The notes: a model not told the origin generated them from the sequence alone. Numbered from the stretch's first letter, positions 51,020-61,866 are shown. The stretch: 64,000 nt of DNA from Cruoricaptor ignavus (GCF_900141665.1 NZ_FQYI01000011.1:1-64000); one strand, 5' to 3'. Translations and numbers: made by a program.

Positions 51020-51490
51020 ATGGCAAGCTATGTAACACAGGAGGGACTGGACAAGATGAAGGCCGAGCTGGAGCAGCTGGAGAGCGTAGAAAGACCGCGG
51101 ATAACGCAGCAGATAGCGGAGGCAAGGGATAAGGGCGACCTATCGGAAAATGCGGAGTACGATGCGGCGAAGGAAGCGCAGGGAATGCTGGAGATGCGGA
51201 TTTCTAAGCTGAAGGATGCCATTGCCACGAGTAAAGTGATCAACGAAGCGACGCTGGATACATCGAAGGTTTCAATCCTGACGACGGTAAGGCTGAAAAA
51301 CTTGGCTACGAAACAGGAGCAGAAATTTACGCTGGTGCCTGATAATGAGAGCGATTTGAAGAGCGGGAAGATTTCCGTGAACACGCCGATTGCCAAAGGG
51401 CTACTGGGCAAGGCGGTAGGAGAGCAGGCGGAGATTGTGCTGCCGAACGGAAATAAGCTGGCTTTTGAAGTGCTGGAAATTTCTTTGTAG
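51020..51490 (+). CDS. greA: Transcription elongation factor GreA
   Basis: A 156-residue factor that rescues backtracked RNA polymerase by stimulating RNA cleavage. The coiled coil (GLDKMKAELEQLESVERPRI, KGDLSENAEYDAAKEAQ) includes the acidic tip residues (Asp, Glu) of GreA. The C-terminal FKBP-like domain ends in NKLAFEVLEISL. Transcription starts about 80 bases upstream and passes a terminator hairpin at 50965-50997, so expression may be attenuated. Confidence 0.96.
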   Translation: MASYVTQEGLDKMKAELEQLESVERPRITQQIAEARDKGDLSENAEYDAAKEAQGMLEMRISKLKDAIATSKVINEATLDTSKVSILTTVRLKNLATKQEQKFTLVPDNESDLKSGKISVNTPIAKGLLGKAVGEQAEIVLPNGNKLAFEVLEISL

Positions 51491-51595
51491 GTAAAAAGTA
51501 AAAAGTAAAAAGTAAAAAGTAAAAAGGTTGAGGCTTAGGCTGAGTTACTTGGCTCATTTTACTTTTGCCTTGGCTCTTGCATCTTGTGTCTAAAA
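51491..51595. repeat. GTAAAAA heptamer array and related words
   Basis: About five tandem GTAAAAA copies (51491-51527), then GGTTGAGGCTTAGGCTGAG hexamer words, then CTTGGCT and TTTTGCCTTGGCTCTTG words. It joins the heptamer and hexamer classes in one block between greA and the HIT gene. Confidence 0.8.
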
Positions 51596-51610
51596 TCTTA
51601 AGTCAAAAAA

Positions 51611-52003
51611 ATGAGTTCCGTATTTACTAAAATAGTTCAGGGTGAAATTCCGGCGTATAAAATCGCTGAGGATGATAAGCACCTGGCTTTCCTGGATGTG
51701 CAGCCCTTGGTGAAAGGGCATACCCTGGTAATACCGAAAAGGGAGGTGGATTTAATTTTCGACCTTGAAAGCGAGGAGTTCAAAAACCTGTGGGCATTTG
51801 CGCAAAAAGTGGCGAAGCAAATTCAGGCAGCAATTTCTTGCGAAAGGGTGGGGATTGCAGTGATAGGGCTGGAGGTTCCGCACGCACACATTCACCTGGT
51901 ACCGCTGAATTCTATGCAGGATTTGAACTTCGGCAACGAAAGGCTGAAACTGAGCGAGGCAGAGTTCAAGGAGGTGCAGGAGAGGATTATCAGTGATAAT
52001 TAA
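51611..52003 (+). CDS. HIT-family nucleotide-binding protein
   Basis: A 130-residue histidine-triad protein. KGHTLVIPKREVD and VPHAHIHLVPL, containing HxHxH, are the family marks, and SSVFTKIVQGEIPAYKIAED is the usual opening. It should hydrolyse adenosine phosphoramidate-type nucleotides. It lies between greA and clpX on the same strand; clpX has its own promoter. Confidence 0.94.
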   Translation: MSSVFTKIVQGEIPAYKIAEDDKHLAFLDVQPLVKGHTLVIPKREVDLIFDLESEEFKNLWAFAQKVAKQIQAAISCERVGIAVIGLEVPHAHIHLVPLNSMQDLNFGNERLKLSEAEFKEVQERIISDN

Positions 52004-52068
52004 TATTTATCCTAATGTTAGCCTCGACCTTAATTAATATTAATCTCAAATAAAATCTTCGATTTTCG

Positions 52069-52076
52069 TATTTTTG
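52069..52076 (+). promoter_or_regulatory. -7 promoter element 4 bases before clpX
   Basis: TATTTTTG, a full match, followed by CGCG and ATG at 52081. Confidence 0.65.
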
Positions 52077-52080
52077 CGCG

Positions 52081-53241
52081 ATGAATAAAAACCAATGTTC
52101 GTTCTGCGGAAGGAGTAGGAACGAAGTGCAGATGCTGATTTCCGGGCAGAATGGCTTTATTTGCGAAAACTGTGCAGAGCAGGCACACCACATCGTTCTG
52201 GAAAGTAGCACCGCTGCCAAGCCGGTAGAAACCACGGTGGATGAACTGAAAAAGCCGAAGGAAATAAAGGCCTTCCTGGATCAGTATGTCATCGGGCAGG
52301 ATCAGGCGAAAAAGCAGTTGAGCATCGCCGTTTACAATCATTACAAAAGGCTGCTTCACGCCGGAAGGGAAGACCGCGAGGTAGAAATTGAGAAATCGAA
52401 CATCATAATGATTGGCGAAACCGGCACGGGAAAAACGCTGCTGGCAAAAACCATCGCACGGGAACTGAATGTGCCGTTCTGCATAGTGGACGCCACGATT
52501 CTCACAGAGGCAGGCTATGTGGGTGAGGATGTGGAGAGCATACTTTCCCGGTTGCTGATGGTGGCGGATTATGATGTGGAAAAGGCGGAGAAAGGCATCG
52601 TGTTCATCGATGAGATTGACAAGATTGCGCGCAAAGCCGATAACCCGAGCATTACGCGTGATGTTTCCGGCGAGGGCGTGCAGCAAGGGCTGCTGAAACT
52701 TCTGGAGGGCAGCATCGTGAATGTGCCGCCACAAGGCGGAAGGAAGCACCCGGATCAGAAATATATCCAGGTGAATACGCAGAATATCCTGTTCATTGCT
52801 GGTGGAGCTTTCGACGGGATTTCCGAAATCATCGAGCGCAGGCTGAACAAGCAGGCGATAGGCTTCAGCGCGGAAAAACTTGCAAAAGCGGAGGATGAGG
52901 ATAATTTGCTGAGCCAGATAACCGCTATAGATTTGCGGAAATTCGGGCTAATACCGGAGCTTCTGGGAAGGTTCCCAATCATCACGCATCTTGACAAGCT
53001 GACGAAGGAAACGATGATCCGGATAATGAAGGAGCCGAAAAATTCAATCGTGAATCAGTTTGTTGAACTTTTCGCGATGGATGGCATAACTCTTGAATTC
53101 ACTGATGCCGCTATTGAAAAAATAGTGGAGGAAACGATGGAGAAAGGCCTTGGTGCAAGAGGACTACGCGGCACCACGGAAAAAATGCTGGAGGACTATA
53201 TGTATAATATAGGAGAGCAGGATGAGATAATTTTAAGTTAA
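52081..53241 (+). CDS. clpX: ClpX ATPase subunit of the ClpXP protease
   Basis: A 386-residue AAA+ unfoldase that feeds proteins to ClpP. The N-terminal zinc domain has Cys6, Cys9, Cys28 and Cys31. Walker A is [12 protein letters not shown], Walker [12 protein letters not shown], the pore loop GYVGEDVE, and the [13 protein letters not shown] segment is a ClpX mark. No clpP is adjacent. Predicted leaderless mRNA. Confidence 0.97.
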   Translation: MNKNQCSFCGRSRNEVQMLISGQNGFICENCAEQAHHIVLESSTAAKPVETTVDELKKPKEIKAFLDQYVIGQDQAKKQLSIAVYNHYKRLLHAGREDREVEIEKSNIIMIGETGTGKTLLAKTIARELNVPFCIVDATILTEAGYVGEDVESILSRLLMVADYDVEKAEKGIVFIDEIDKIARKADNPSITRDVSGEGVQQGLLKLLEGSIVNVPPQGGRKHPDQKYIQVNTQNILFIAGGAFDGISEIIERRLNKQAIGFSAEKLAKAEDEDNLLSQITAIDLRKFGLIPELLGRFPIITHLDKLTKETMIRIMKEPKNSIVNQFVELFAMDGITLEFTDAAIEKIVEETMEKGLGARGLRGTTEKMLEDYMYNIGEQDEIILS

Positions 53242-53288
53242 TTTTTCTTAACATTGCTTCTTCATATAAAAATATCAAAAAAAAAATA

Positions 53289-53296
53289 TAAATTTG
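53289..53296 (+). promoter_or_regulatory. -7 promoter element for the T9SS cargo gene
   Basis: TAAATTTG, a full match to TAnnTTTG, 25 bases before the ATG at 53322, in very A-rich DNA. Confidence 0.6.
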
Positions 53297-53321
53297 CAGC
53301 AAGGAAATACACCTTTAAAAT

Positions 53322-55199
53322 ATGAGAAAAAAAATACTTTCGGTAGCTTTGGTTGCCGCAGCATTTTCTGCTAAGGCCCAATTTATATCATATGTTGGAA
53401 ATAATGCATCTTTTTCCATTGGTAAAGGTGCGCTAGTCTATAACGGTGGCGGTATGAAAACCGTAGGAAGCGGAAAAGTGGTGAACCGGGGTAATATAAT
53501 GCTTGTAGGTGATGCCAATTCCAAATTGCAAACTGTTGCGACAGATGGCGGTGAAAAGACAGATGGTGGAAACATCATTATGAAACTTAATGATGCTGCC
53601 AATTTTGCTTCGTCAACATATGGGCAACTTTATATCTCTGGAATTCCACAGGCTAATATTACTGCTATCGTGGATAAGGAATATGCCGCTACGAAGAATG
53701 GCACAATGCAGCAGATGTCGATCCCTTTTAAGGGAAAAACCATCTCTTCTCTTGCGACGGAACTTGGTAATACTGGGGGGTTTTCTAATGTAAGAAATAC
53801 TAATGCAATAGGTTATTGGGAAAATGAGCGCGTTGTAATGCATAATCTTCCTGGTACAGCTAAGTCGAATGATAATGCGTCGAAAGATAATAGAGCGAGT
53901 CTTTATGATAATGCGCTGCGCTATTACGCAATTGGTACAGCGAATTGGAACCCAGAAAAAGTTAATACTGTAAAGGGTGTTCCATTTTCAGATGTTACTG
54001 AGATGAAGGTGGGATTAACTGGTGCTGGTGCTGGTATTGATTTTGGAGCGAACGGTGCGGCTCGTAATATGTACAACGAAAGGTACAATACTTACCTTCA
54101 GGATAATTTTGAAACAGGAACGGTTTTTACTGGTAATTTTGGAAAAAATATATATCAATTTGGTAATCCTTTCCTTACGAATCTGAACCTTAGCAAGCTT
54201 AACCCCACAACTGTTTCTAACATTCACGGTATTAGATATGAAGCTACTGGTGTGACGACTACAGGGAGAGGCAGTACCAAATCGAGTGACTTCAAGTATT
54301 TGATGTATGAGGCCAGTGGCACTGCTGTTGGTGATACGCAGGATGCTTACATAAAGCCTATGGGCACTGTAGTTATCAAACTTAAAAATGCAAATGCTAC
54401 CCCTGAAATAAATTTTAATAATTTAAGAAGGTTTGCTTATTCGTTTACGGCTGGAGATGCTGGCGTTACTTCAAGAAACGGTAACTCTGTAAAGCAATTA
54501 AGGGTTATTGGTCTTAATAGCAATGGTGAAGAAGTTGCAAGAACTTATTTCGTGGTTTCATCAAATCTCGTAACTGGTATCAATACGGACCTTAATAATG
54601 TTCAAGTAGCAGCATTCAGTGAAAACCTTTATACTATAGAGGAAACTGCGGAAGGCAATATTCGTGACGATGCTGAATGGCTATATATTAACCAAGCTAA
54701 CGAAATTGATTATCAGGGTAAGCCAATCCTGATGATGGCTAAAATTGATAAAATCGCGAGTTACAAATTTGAGCTTGAAGAAAATGCACAGAAGGCGGAT
54801 AATTTCACTAGCGGTAAAAAGTTTTATATTAACCAAAATGGAAGAACTTTGGCCATTAGCAATGGCCTGGTGGTTCCTGCAGAAAGTGAGAAAGCAACAT
54901 TATCCTATGGGGAAGTTTCTGCTATGTTGGCAACAGCAAATGAGGCAGGAAATAATGGAACGATTATTGTAAGAGATCAGTTCGCTGGAATTTATAAAGT
55001 ACTTTTCGGTGCAGATTACAAGAATGCAATTATCGAGATATTTGATGCTAGTGGAAGAATAGTGAGAACATTTAATAATGTTAAAGCTTCAGGTTCTTAC
55101 GATTTGAATACTGCTAATTTAGCTGAAGGAGTGTATACTGTGAAGATTACTTCAAAAGATGGCTTGTCTCACATTCAAAAAATTATCATAGAAAATTAA
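53322..55199 (+). CDS. Secreted protein with type IX (type A) sorting domain
   Basis: A 625-residue secreted protein. The signal peptide is MRKKILSVALVAAAFSAKAQ. The long middle part is beta-rich with many Asn/Gly/Thr and no domain I recognise. The C-terminal 75 residues carry the T9SS type A signal: AIIEIFDASGRIVRTFNN, then LAEGVYTVKITSKDG and a basic end. It should cross the outer membrane through the type IX system and stay on the surface or be released. A small membrane-protein gene starts 4 bases after it. Codon choice is AT-richer than in the neighbours. Confidence 0.88.
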   Translation: MRKKILSVALVAAAFSAKAQFISYVGNNASFSIGKGALVYNGGGMKTVGSGKVVNRGNIMLVGDANSKLQTVATDGGEKTDGGNIIMKLNDAANFASSTYGQLYISGIPQANITAIVDKEYAATKNGTMQQMSIPFKGKTISSLATELGNTGGFSNVRNTNAIGYWENERVVMHNLPGTAKSNDNASKDNRASLYDNALRYYAIGTANWNPEKVNTVKGVPFSDVTEMKVGLTGAGAGIDFGANGAARNMYNERYNTYLQDNFETGTVFTGNFGKNIYQFGNPFLTNLNLSKLNPTTVSNIHGIRYEATGVTTTGRGSTKSSDFKYLMYEASGTAVGDTQDAYIKPMGTVVIKLKNANATPEINFNNLRRFAYSFTAGDAGVTSRNGNSVKQLRVIGLNSNGEEVARTYFVVSSNLVTGINTDLNNVQVAAFSENLYTIEETAEGNIRDDAEWLYINQANEIDYQGKPILMMAKIDKIASYKFELEENAQKADNFTSGKKFYINQNGRTLAISNGLVVPAESEKATLSYGEVSAMLATANEAGNNGTIIVRDQFAGIYKVLFGADYKNAIIEIFDASGRIVRTFNNVKASGSYDLNTANLAEGVYTVKITSKDGLSHIQKIIIEN

Positions 55200-55203
55200 G
55201 AAG

Positions 55204-55434
55204 ATGAAAAAGTATATTTTAACTTGCTTGATGGTTTTACTTTCTGTAGTAGCCTTCGCTGAAGAACCCCCTATGCCAAGCGAAACTGGCCGGCCTGGTG
55301 GTGTTGGTGGTGTAGGTTTTGGTGAGGTAGAGCCAGATGTTCCAATTGAGATGTATATTCCTGTATTATTAGTCGTAGCGATTTGTCTGGTCTTCTTCTA
55401 TTCGAGAAAGATGACCATCTCGGCTAAGAAATAA
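55204..55434 (+). CDS. Small signal-peptide plus single-span membrane protein
   Basis: A 76-residue protein: signal peptide (MKKYILTCLMVLLSVVAFAE), a Pro/Gly linker (PPMPSETGRPGGVGGVGFGE), then PIEMYIPVLLVVAICLVFFY and a basic end. The layout, with Pro-Ile-acidic before a C-terminal helix and then basic residues, resembles small flavobacterial sorting-tail proteins (PID-CTERM-like); that is only an impression. Its coupling to the T9SS cargo gene suggests a joint role. Confidence 0.65.
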   Translation: MKKYILTCLMVLLSVVAFAEEPPMPSETGRPGGVGGVGFGEVEPDVPIEMYIPVLLVVAICLVFFYSRKMTISAKK

Positions 55435-55440
55435 TTTTTT

Positions 55441-55465
55441 CCCGCGCTTTCAGCGGGATTTTTTA
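55441..55465 (+). terminator. Rho-independent terminator after the T9SS cargo pair
   Basis: CCCGC (55441-55445) pairs with GCGGG (55453-55457), then an A and six T. The second T run (55464-55470) doubles as the near-consensus -7 element of the next gene. Confidence 0.8.
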
Positions 55466-55475
55466 TTTTTACGCT

Positions 55476-56759
55476 ATGAAAAAGTTGGTTATTATTCCGC
55501 TGAGTGTAGCGTCTTTCGTTAGTGCACAGTTCAGCGTGCAGATTTCGGCAGATGAAAGGTTTCCTGCAAAGGAAATGCTCGTCTATACAATAAACGGCTC
55601 GAAGGAAATCCTCATTGCCAAGCAACAGAAAAGCGGCAATACCTGGCAAATCAAGCATCCGCAGAAATATGTGGGTATGATGAAGGCGTATTTTCCGGAA
55701 AGCAATAGCACGCTGAATTTCGTTTCGGAAAATAAGGATGTTAAAATTTCCTTCGTTTCAGAAAACGGAAAAATCAAGGACATCAATTATCACGATGAAG
55801 CCAATCGCCTAATGAACGATGCCCAATCTCTGAACAGCCAGCAAAGCACGATACTACCGGTACTGGAGCAAATCAAGGGATATTACAACCCAAGCTCAGA
55901 ATTTTATCAGGCACTGCAGAAGGAAACGCTGCGGCTGAATTCCGCAAAGGTAAGCGTGGATAAAGCGCAGCATCCTTTCGTGCATTTTTATCTCGACAAT
56001 TACAACCGCTACCTCAACGAGAATTTGGTAAACACGCCAAGCCAGCAAGATTTATTGAATTTCCTTGTAAAAAGCGATGATTTGCTGGAAACTTCATTGC
56101 AGGTTCGGCCGGTTTTAGTGGCTTATCTTCAGTCCGCAGGAAATGCCAATTCGGAAAGCGCCGCGCAGAAATTGCTGGATGCTGCCGATGTTGAAAGTCC
56201 GCGCGGACAAATGCTTCTTTCCGAGCTTATCGATATTTTCGATGCCTATGGAATGTCCAACCTAAAACAGAAATTTCTGGCGCAGGCTAACGGACTGAAA
56301 TGCACGATTACGGATAGGCTGGCTGCTACAATAAAGCTAAACAAGAATACGGAAATTGGCGCCATCTTCCCAGATTACAAATTCGTGCAGGCTACCAACA
56401 CCAAGGCGAAAAACCTATCGGATGTGAAGGCGGATAGAAAGCTGATCATCTTCTGGTCCTCCACCTGCTCGCATTGTGAGAAAGAAGTTCCGCAGCTGAT
56501 TCCGCACTATCAGGATTTTAAAAAGAAAAATTATGAAGTGGTGGCATTTTCTCTGGACACGAGCAAAACGGCGTGGGAAAACAGCATCCGTAATTTCCCT
56601 TGGATTAATGATACCGAACTTCGTGGCTGGAACAGCACTTATGGCGAAATCTACAACATCCGTGCGACGCCTACTTACTTCATCCTGGATTCCAGGAATA
56701 AAATCCTATCCAAGCCAGAACATCTGAAGGATGCCCTCGAAGATTTAGGAATCCGGTAA
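55476..56759 (+). CDS. TlpA-like thioredoxin-fold secreted protein
   Basis: A 427-residue periplasmic protein with a short signal peptide. Residues 20-285 are helical and partly repetitive (DUF4369-like context is possible). The C-terminal thioredoxin-like domain (about 290-427) has the redox motif TCSHCEKEVPQ (CxxC) and the cis-Pro loop IRATPTYFIL. It should act as a thiol-disulfide oxidoreductase. A near-consensus -7 box (TATTTTTA, 55464-55471) ends 4 bases before the ATG. It is convergent with yidC. Confidence 0.88.
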   Translation: MKKLVIIPLSVASFVSAQFSVQISADERFPAKEMLVYTINGSKEILIAKQQKSGNTWQIKHPQKYVGMMKAYFPESNSTLNFVSENKDVKISFVSENGKIKDINYHDEANRLMNDAQSLNSQQSTILPVLEQIKGYYNPSSEFYQALQKETLRLNSAKVSVDKAQHPFVHFYLDNYNRYLNENLVNTPSQQDLLNFLVKSDDLLETSLQVRPVLVAYLQSAGNANSESAAQKLLDAADVESPRGQMLLSELIDIFDAYGMSNLKQKFLAQANGLKCTITDRLAATIKLNKNTEIGAIFPDYKFVQATNTKAKNLSDVKADRKLIIFWSSTCSHCEKEVPQLIPHYQDFKKKNYEVVAFSLDTSKTAWENSIRNFPWINDTELRGWNSTYGEIYNIRATPTYFILDSRNKILSKPEHLKDALEDLGIR

Positions 56760-56770
56760 TGCCAAAAAAG

Positions 56771-56799
56771 AAAGCAACTGAAAACCAGTTGCTTTTTTC
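56771..56799. terminator. Bidirectional Rho-independent terminator
   Basis: AAAGCAACTG (56771-56780) pairs perfectly with CAGTTGCTTT (56786-56795), with A and T runs on both sides. It serves the TlpA-like gene and the convergent yidC gene. Confidence 0.9.
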
Positions 56800-58611
56800 T
56801 TACTTGCGTTTTTGCTGCTTCTTCAGCTGTTCTTGCTGCAGCCTTTGCTGTTCCTGCGCCTGCTCCATCATTTCACGCATCCGTTTTTGGAATTTCCCTT
56901 CCTTCTTCGGTTGCGCTTTGTTCGCTTGAATTTGCGCGTGGATTTTCTTCTCGTCCAAAATGAAATGCTTAATCACCAGAATGATGACGATGTTGATGGC
57001 GTTGGAAACGAAGTAATACCACGAAAGCCCAGACGCTGCAGAGTTTAGGAAGAACAGGAATGTAATAGGGAAGATGTACATCAGCACCTTCATATTCGGC
57101 ATTCCTTCCTGCTGGGGTTGCTGCATTTGCCCGGAAGTCATCATCGTATATAGCAAAACTACCGCAGTACAGGCCACCGCAAAAATGCTTAGGTGGTCGC
57201 CAAGCAGCGGAATATTGAAGCCGAATTTTATCAAATCGTCATAAGCCGTCAGGTCTTTGGCAAACCAGAAACTTTTTCCGCGAAGGTCTATCATATTTGG
57301 GAAAAACCGGAAAAGAGCGTAAAACAGCGGGATTTGCAGCAAGGCCGGAAGGCAGCCAGCCATTTGGTTCACGCCGGCTTTCCTGTACACATCCATCATT
57401 GCCTGCTGCTTTTTCAGCGGGTCGGCATCTTTGTATTTCTCGTTCACCTCGTCCAGCTCAGGCTTTATTACCCGCATCATCGCACCCAGTTTGTGTTGCT
57501 TAAACATAATCGGCGAAAGCACAAGTTTCACGATGATGGTCATCACGAAAATCACCCAGCCTGCTGTCAGGCCCCAGCTCGAAATAAAGTTGTACATCGG
57601 GATGAAAACCCCGCGGTTCAGCGTGCCGATGAAGGACCAGCCTAAAGGAAGGATTTCCTCGAAATTTTTGTCGTAAGATTTCAAAAGCGGCAAATCCAGC
57701 GGTAGGAAGTACCATTTAAAATCCTGATTCAGTTCTCCGCCGTTCATCTGAACCTGCGCTCCAAAATCAAATTTTTTCAAAAATTCCGCAGAATCCAGCG
57801 ACACCTGTTCACCTTTCGACTGCGTGAAACCGCCGTTCGCTTCGATCACCGGAGCAAAAAACTGCTGCTTTATACCAAGCCAGTTCAGCGTTTCGCCGCT
57901 TTCATCCATCGTCGTTCTGCCGTCGTAGTCGTAAGATTTGTAATTGTTGAAGGCATATACAAATTCAGAATGCGTCTGTTCCTGATTCCTGCCTTTTTCC
58001 AGATTTCTGTTGCTAAAATTCCACAGGAAGTTCGCCTTTGAATCTGTGGTAATTTGCGACAAACCCTGGCTCTTCACCTTGAAATCCACGGTGTAATTTG
58101 GCAAAAGCGTGTAAACGAACTGCAGAATTCCCCCGTTCACATTGGCGGTCATCGTTACGGAATTTCCGCTAACCTGCGGGCTGAATATCAGGTTTTTCGT
58201 GCTGATGCTTTTCCCCGTTTTATCCTTGAATTCAAAACCGTAGCTCGAATTGTTTTTCGCAAAAAGATACAACGGCAGATCGGCCTTGTCCGTTTTATGG
58301 TTGTACGCCTTGTACTGCTTCAGTTCCACCTGAGAAATCTGCCCGCCTAAAGTAGAAAGCTCCAAGTTTAGCTCATTGTTTTCAAGTTTAAGTGTCTGGA
58401 TTTGAGCGGGTTGCGCATCGGGATTATGGTTTAGGCTTTCCGCCGGTTTTACGGCGCTTTGTACCTGCTCCGTTTTTGCGGCTTGCTGCTGCCTTTCCAT
58501 TTCCCTATCGGCCTGCCGTTTTGTGAAGTAAAACATACAGCCCATCAGCAGCAGCGAAAAAATCATAAAATTGATAAGTTGGCTGCGGTCTAATCCGTTT
58601 TTCTCTTGCAT
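56800..58611 (-). CDS. yidC: Membrane protein insertase YidC
   Basis: A 603-residue Oxa1/Alb3-type insertase for inner-membrane proteins. One N-terminal helix (INFMIFSLLLMGCMFYFTK), the large periplasmic P1 domain (about 60-340), then the conserved helices (GWVIFVMTIIVKLVLSPI with the pore Lys region, GCLPALLQIPLFYALFRFF). The tail is long, basic and Gln-rich as in other Bacteroidota. A -7 element lies 46 bases upstream. Confidence 0.96.
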   Translation of the reverse strand: MQEKNGLDRSQLINFMIFSLLLMGCMFYFTKRQADREMERQQQAAKTEQVQSAVKPAESLNHNPDAQPAQIQTLKLENNELNLELSTLGGQISQVELKQYKAYNHKTDKADLPLYLFAKNNSSYGFEFKDKTGKSISTKNLIFSPQVSGNSVTMTANVNGGILQFVYTLLPNYTVDFKVKSQGLSQITTDSKANFLWNFSNRNLEKGRNQEQTHSEFVYAFNNYKSYDYDGRTTMDESGETLNWLGIKQQFFAPVIEANGGFTQSKGEQVSLDSAEFLKKFDFGAQVQMNGGELNQDFKWYFLPLDLPLLKSYDKNFEEILPLGWSFIGTLNRGVFIPMYNFISSWGLTAGWVIFVMTIIVKLVLSPIMFKQHKLGAMMRVIKPELDEVNEKYKDADPLKKQQAMMDVYRKAGVNQMAGCLPALLQIPLFYALFRFFPNMIDLRGKSFWFAKDLTAYDDLIKFGFNIPLLGDHLSIFAVACTAVVLLYTMMTSGQMQQPQQEGMPNMKVLMYIFPITFLFFLNSAASGLSWYYFVSNAINIVIILVIKHFILDEKKIHAQIQANKAQPKKEGKFQKRMREMMEQAQEQQRLQQEQLKKQQKRK

Positions 58612-58657
58612 TTCTGTTTTTAATTTTTCGGTGGAAGATGTACCGAATTTCAGCCGA

Positions 58658-58665
58658 CAAAATTA
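58658..58665 (-). promoter_or_regulatory. -7 promoter element of yidC
   Basis: On the minus strand TAATTTTG, a full match to TAnnTTTG, 46 bases before the ATG at 58611. Confidence 0.5.
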
Positions 58666-58697
58666 CGGCTTTTGGTTTAAATTTTTTCGGATGAAAA

Positions 58698-60326
<1,629 letters not shown>

Positions 60327-60469
60327 GGGAAAATTCCTCTGCACTTAATGAGTCTGGATTCTTCGCTCTTTTTGTCTTGTATCGTAATTTTATGTAAAGC
60401 GCGGAGAGTTTAATTTTAAAAAACTCAAAGCTTCTTACGCTGTGCCAACCCCGGCTCTGAAATTTCCCG

Positions 60470-60477
60470 TAAATTCG
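60470..60477 (+). promoter_or_regulatory. Near-consensus -7 element 4 bases before radA
   Basis: TAAATTCG (7 of 8 positions) followed by CAGT and ATG at 60482. Confidence 0.5.
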
Positions 60478-60481
60478 CAGT

Positions 60482-61828
60482 ATGGCAAAAGTGAAAACCG
60501 TTTATTTCTGCCAAAATTGCGGCACGCAGTATTCCCAATGGCACGGGCAATGCAAAAACTGTGGCACCTGGAATTCCCTTGCCGAAGAGGTGGTGGAAAA
60601 ATCTTCCATGAAATCTGCATCATCCCAAAAGAAAAACCACATCATCAACATCATTGAAGTGGAAACCAGCGATGAACAGCGGCTCCGGACGAATTCCGAA
60701 GAGCTGAACAGGGTTTTAGGCGGCGGAATTGTGATGGGCTCCGTAATTTTGATAGGCGGCGAACCAGGCATCGGGAAATCTACGCTGCTGCTTCAGCTGG
60801 CGCTGAAAATGAAAAAGAAAATCCTGTATGTTTCGGGCGAAGAAAGCGCATCGCAGATAAAAATGCGCGCCGACAGACTTACCGATTTGCAGAACCCGAA
60901 CTGCTTCCTTTTCACAGAAGTTTCGGTGGAGAAAATCATCCACGAAGCCAAAAAACTTCAGCCGGACCTAATGATTGTGGATTCCATACAGACGCTGCAG
61001 TCTGGGCTGTTGGAGAGTTCGCCAGGCACAGTTTCGCAAATCAGGGAATGTTCGAACGAGCTGATAAAATTCGCCAAAGAAACGAGCACACCGGTGATTC
61101 TGGTAGGGCACATCACGAAGGACGGCCAGATTGCCGGCCCGAAAGTTCTGGAGCATATGGTGGATGTGGTGCTGAATTTCGATGGCGACAGAAACCACCT
61201 TTTCCGGCTTTTGCGCGCGAACAAAAACCGCTTCGGTTCCACGGCGGAAATCGGGATTTACGAAATGGTTTCGCAGGGCCTGAAGGAAATCAAAAATCCG
61301 TCGGAAATTCTCATCACCAAAAAATTCGAGGAGCTTTCCGGCAATGCCGTGGCGGTAACTTTGGAAGGCGCAAGGCCGATGCTTCTGGAAATCCAGGCAC
61401 TGGTTTCCACGGCGGTTTACGGTACGCCGCAGCGCAGCAGCAACGGTTTTGACAGCAAACGGCTCAATATGCTGCTTGCGGTTTTGGAGAAAAGGGCGGG
61501 CTTTCAGCTTGGCGCGAAAGATGTGTTCCTGAACATTACGGGTGGCATCAAAACCGACGATCCTGCGCTGGATTTGGCGGTGGTAGCATCCATTTTGTCA
61601 TCGAATGAAGATGTGGCAATTTCGGAGAAATTCTGCTTTGCCGGAGAAATCGGGCTGAGTGGAGAGATACGACCTGTGCCGCAGATTGAGCAGCGCATTT
61701 CCGAAGCGGAAAAGCTGGGCTACGAAAGTATTTTCATTTCAAACCTGAATAAAATTCCGAAGCGGAAATTTGCCATAAAAATCGAGGAAGTCAGCAAGAT
61801 TGAGGAATTCCACGAGAGGCTTTTTTGA
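60482..61828 (+). CDS. radA: DNA repair protein RadA (Sms)
   Basis: A 448-residue helicase-like protein that extends recombination intermediates. The N-terminal zinc ribbon CQNCGTQYSQWHGQCKNCGT, Walker A GGEPGIGKSTLLLQ, the RadA-specific KNRFGSTAEIGIYEM motif and the C-terminal Lon-like domain (LDLAVVASILSSNEDVAI, GEIGLSGEIRPV) are complete. Its stop codon lies inside the operator-like palindrome of the following mazEF genes. Predicted leaderless mRNA. Confidence 0.97.
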   Translation: MAKVKTVYFCQNCGTQYSQWHGQCKNCGTWNSLAEEVVEKSSMKSASSQKKNHIINIIEVETSDEQRLRTNSEELNRVLGGGIVMGSVILIGGEPGIGKSTLLLQLALKMKKKILYVSGEESASQIKMRADRLTDLQNPNCFLFTEVSVEKIIHEAKKLQPDLMIVDSIQTLQSGLLESSPGTVSQIRECSNELIKFAKETSTPVILVGHITKDGQIAGPKVLEHMVDVVLNFDGDRNHLFRLLRANKNRFGSTAEIGIYEMVSQGLKEIKNPSEILITKKFEELSGNAVAVTLEGARPMLLEIQALVSTAVYGTPQRSSNGFDSKRLNMLLAVLEKRAGFQLGAKDVFLNITGGIKTDDPALDLAVVASILSSNEDVAISEKFCFAGEIGLSGEIRPVPQIEQRISEAEKLGYESIFISNLNKIPKRKFAIKIEEVSKIEEFHERLF

Positions 61829-61842
61829 AAGAGTATACTTTC
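61827..61842. promoter_or_regulatory. Candidate operator of the MazEF module
   Basis: GAAAG-AGTATA-CTTTC: perfect 5-base arms around a 6-base centre, 13 bases upstream of the mazE -7 element and overlapping the radA stop codon. Toxin-antitoxin modules of this kind are usually self-repressed at such palindromes. Confidence 0.5.
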
Positions 61843-61854
61843 AGTAAATATTTT

Positions 61855-61862
61855 TATATTTG
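61855..61862 (+). promoter_or_regulatory. -7 promoter element 4 bases before mazE
   Basis: TATATTTG, a full match, followed by CTGT and ATG at 61867. Confidence 0.65.
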
Positions 61863-61866
61863 CTGT

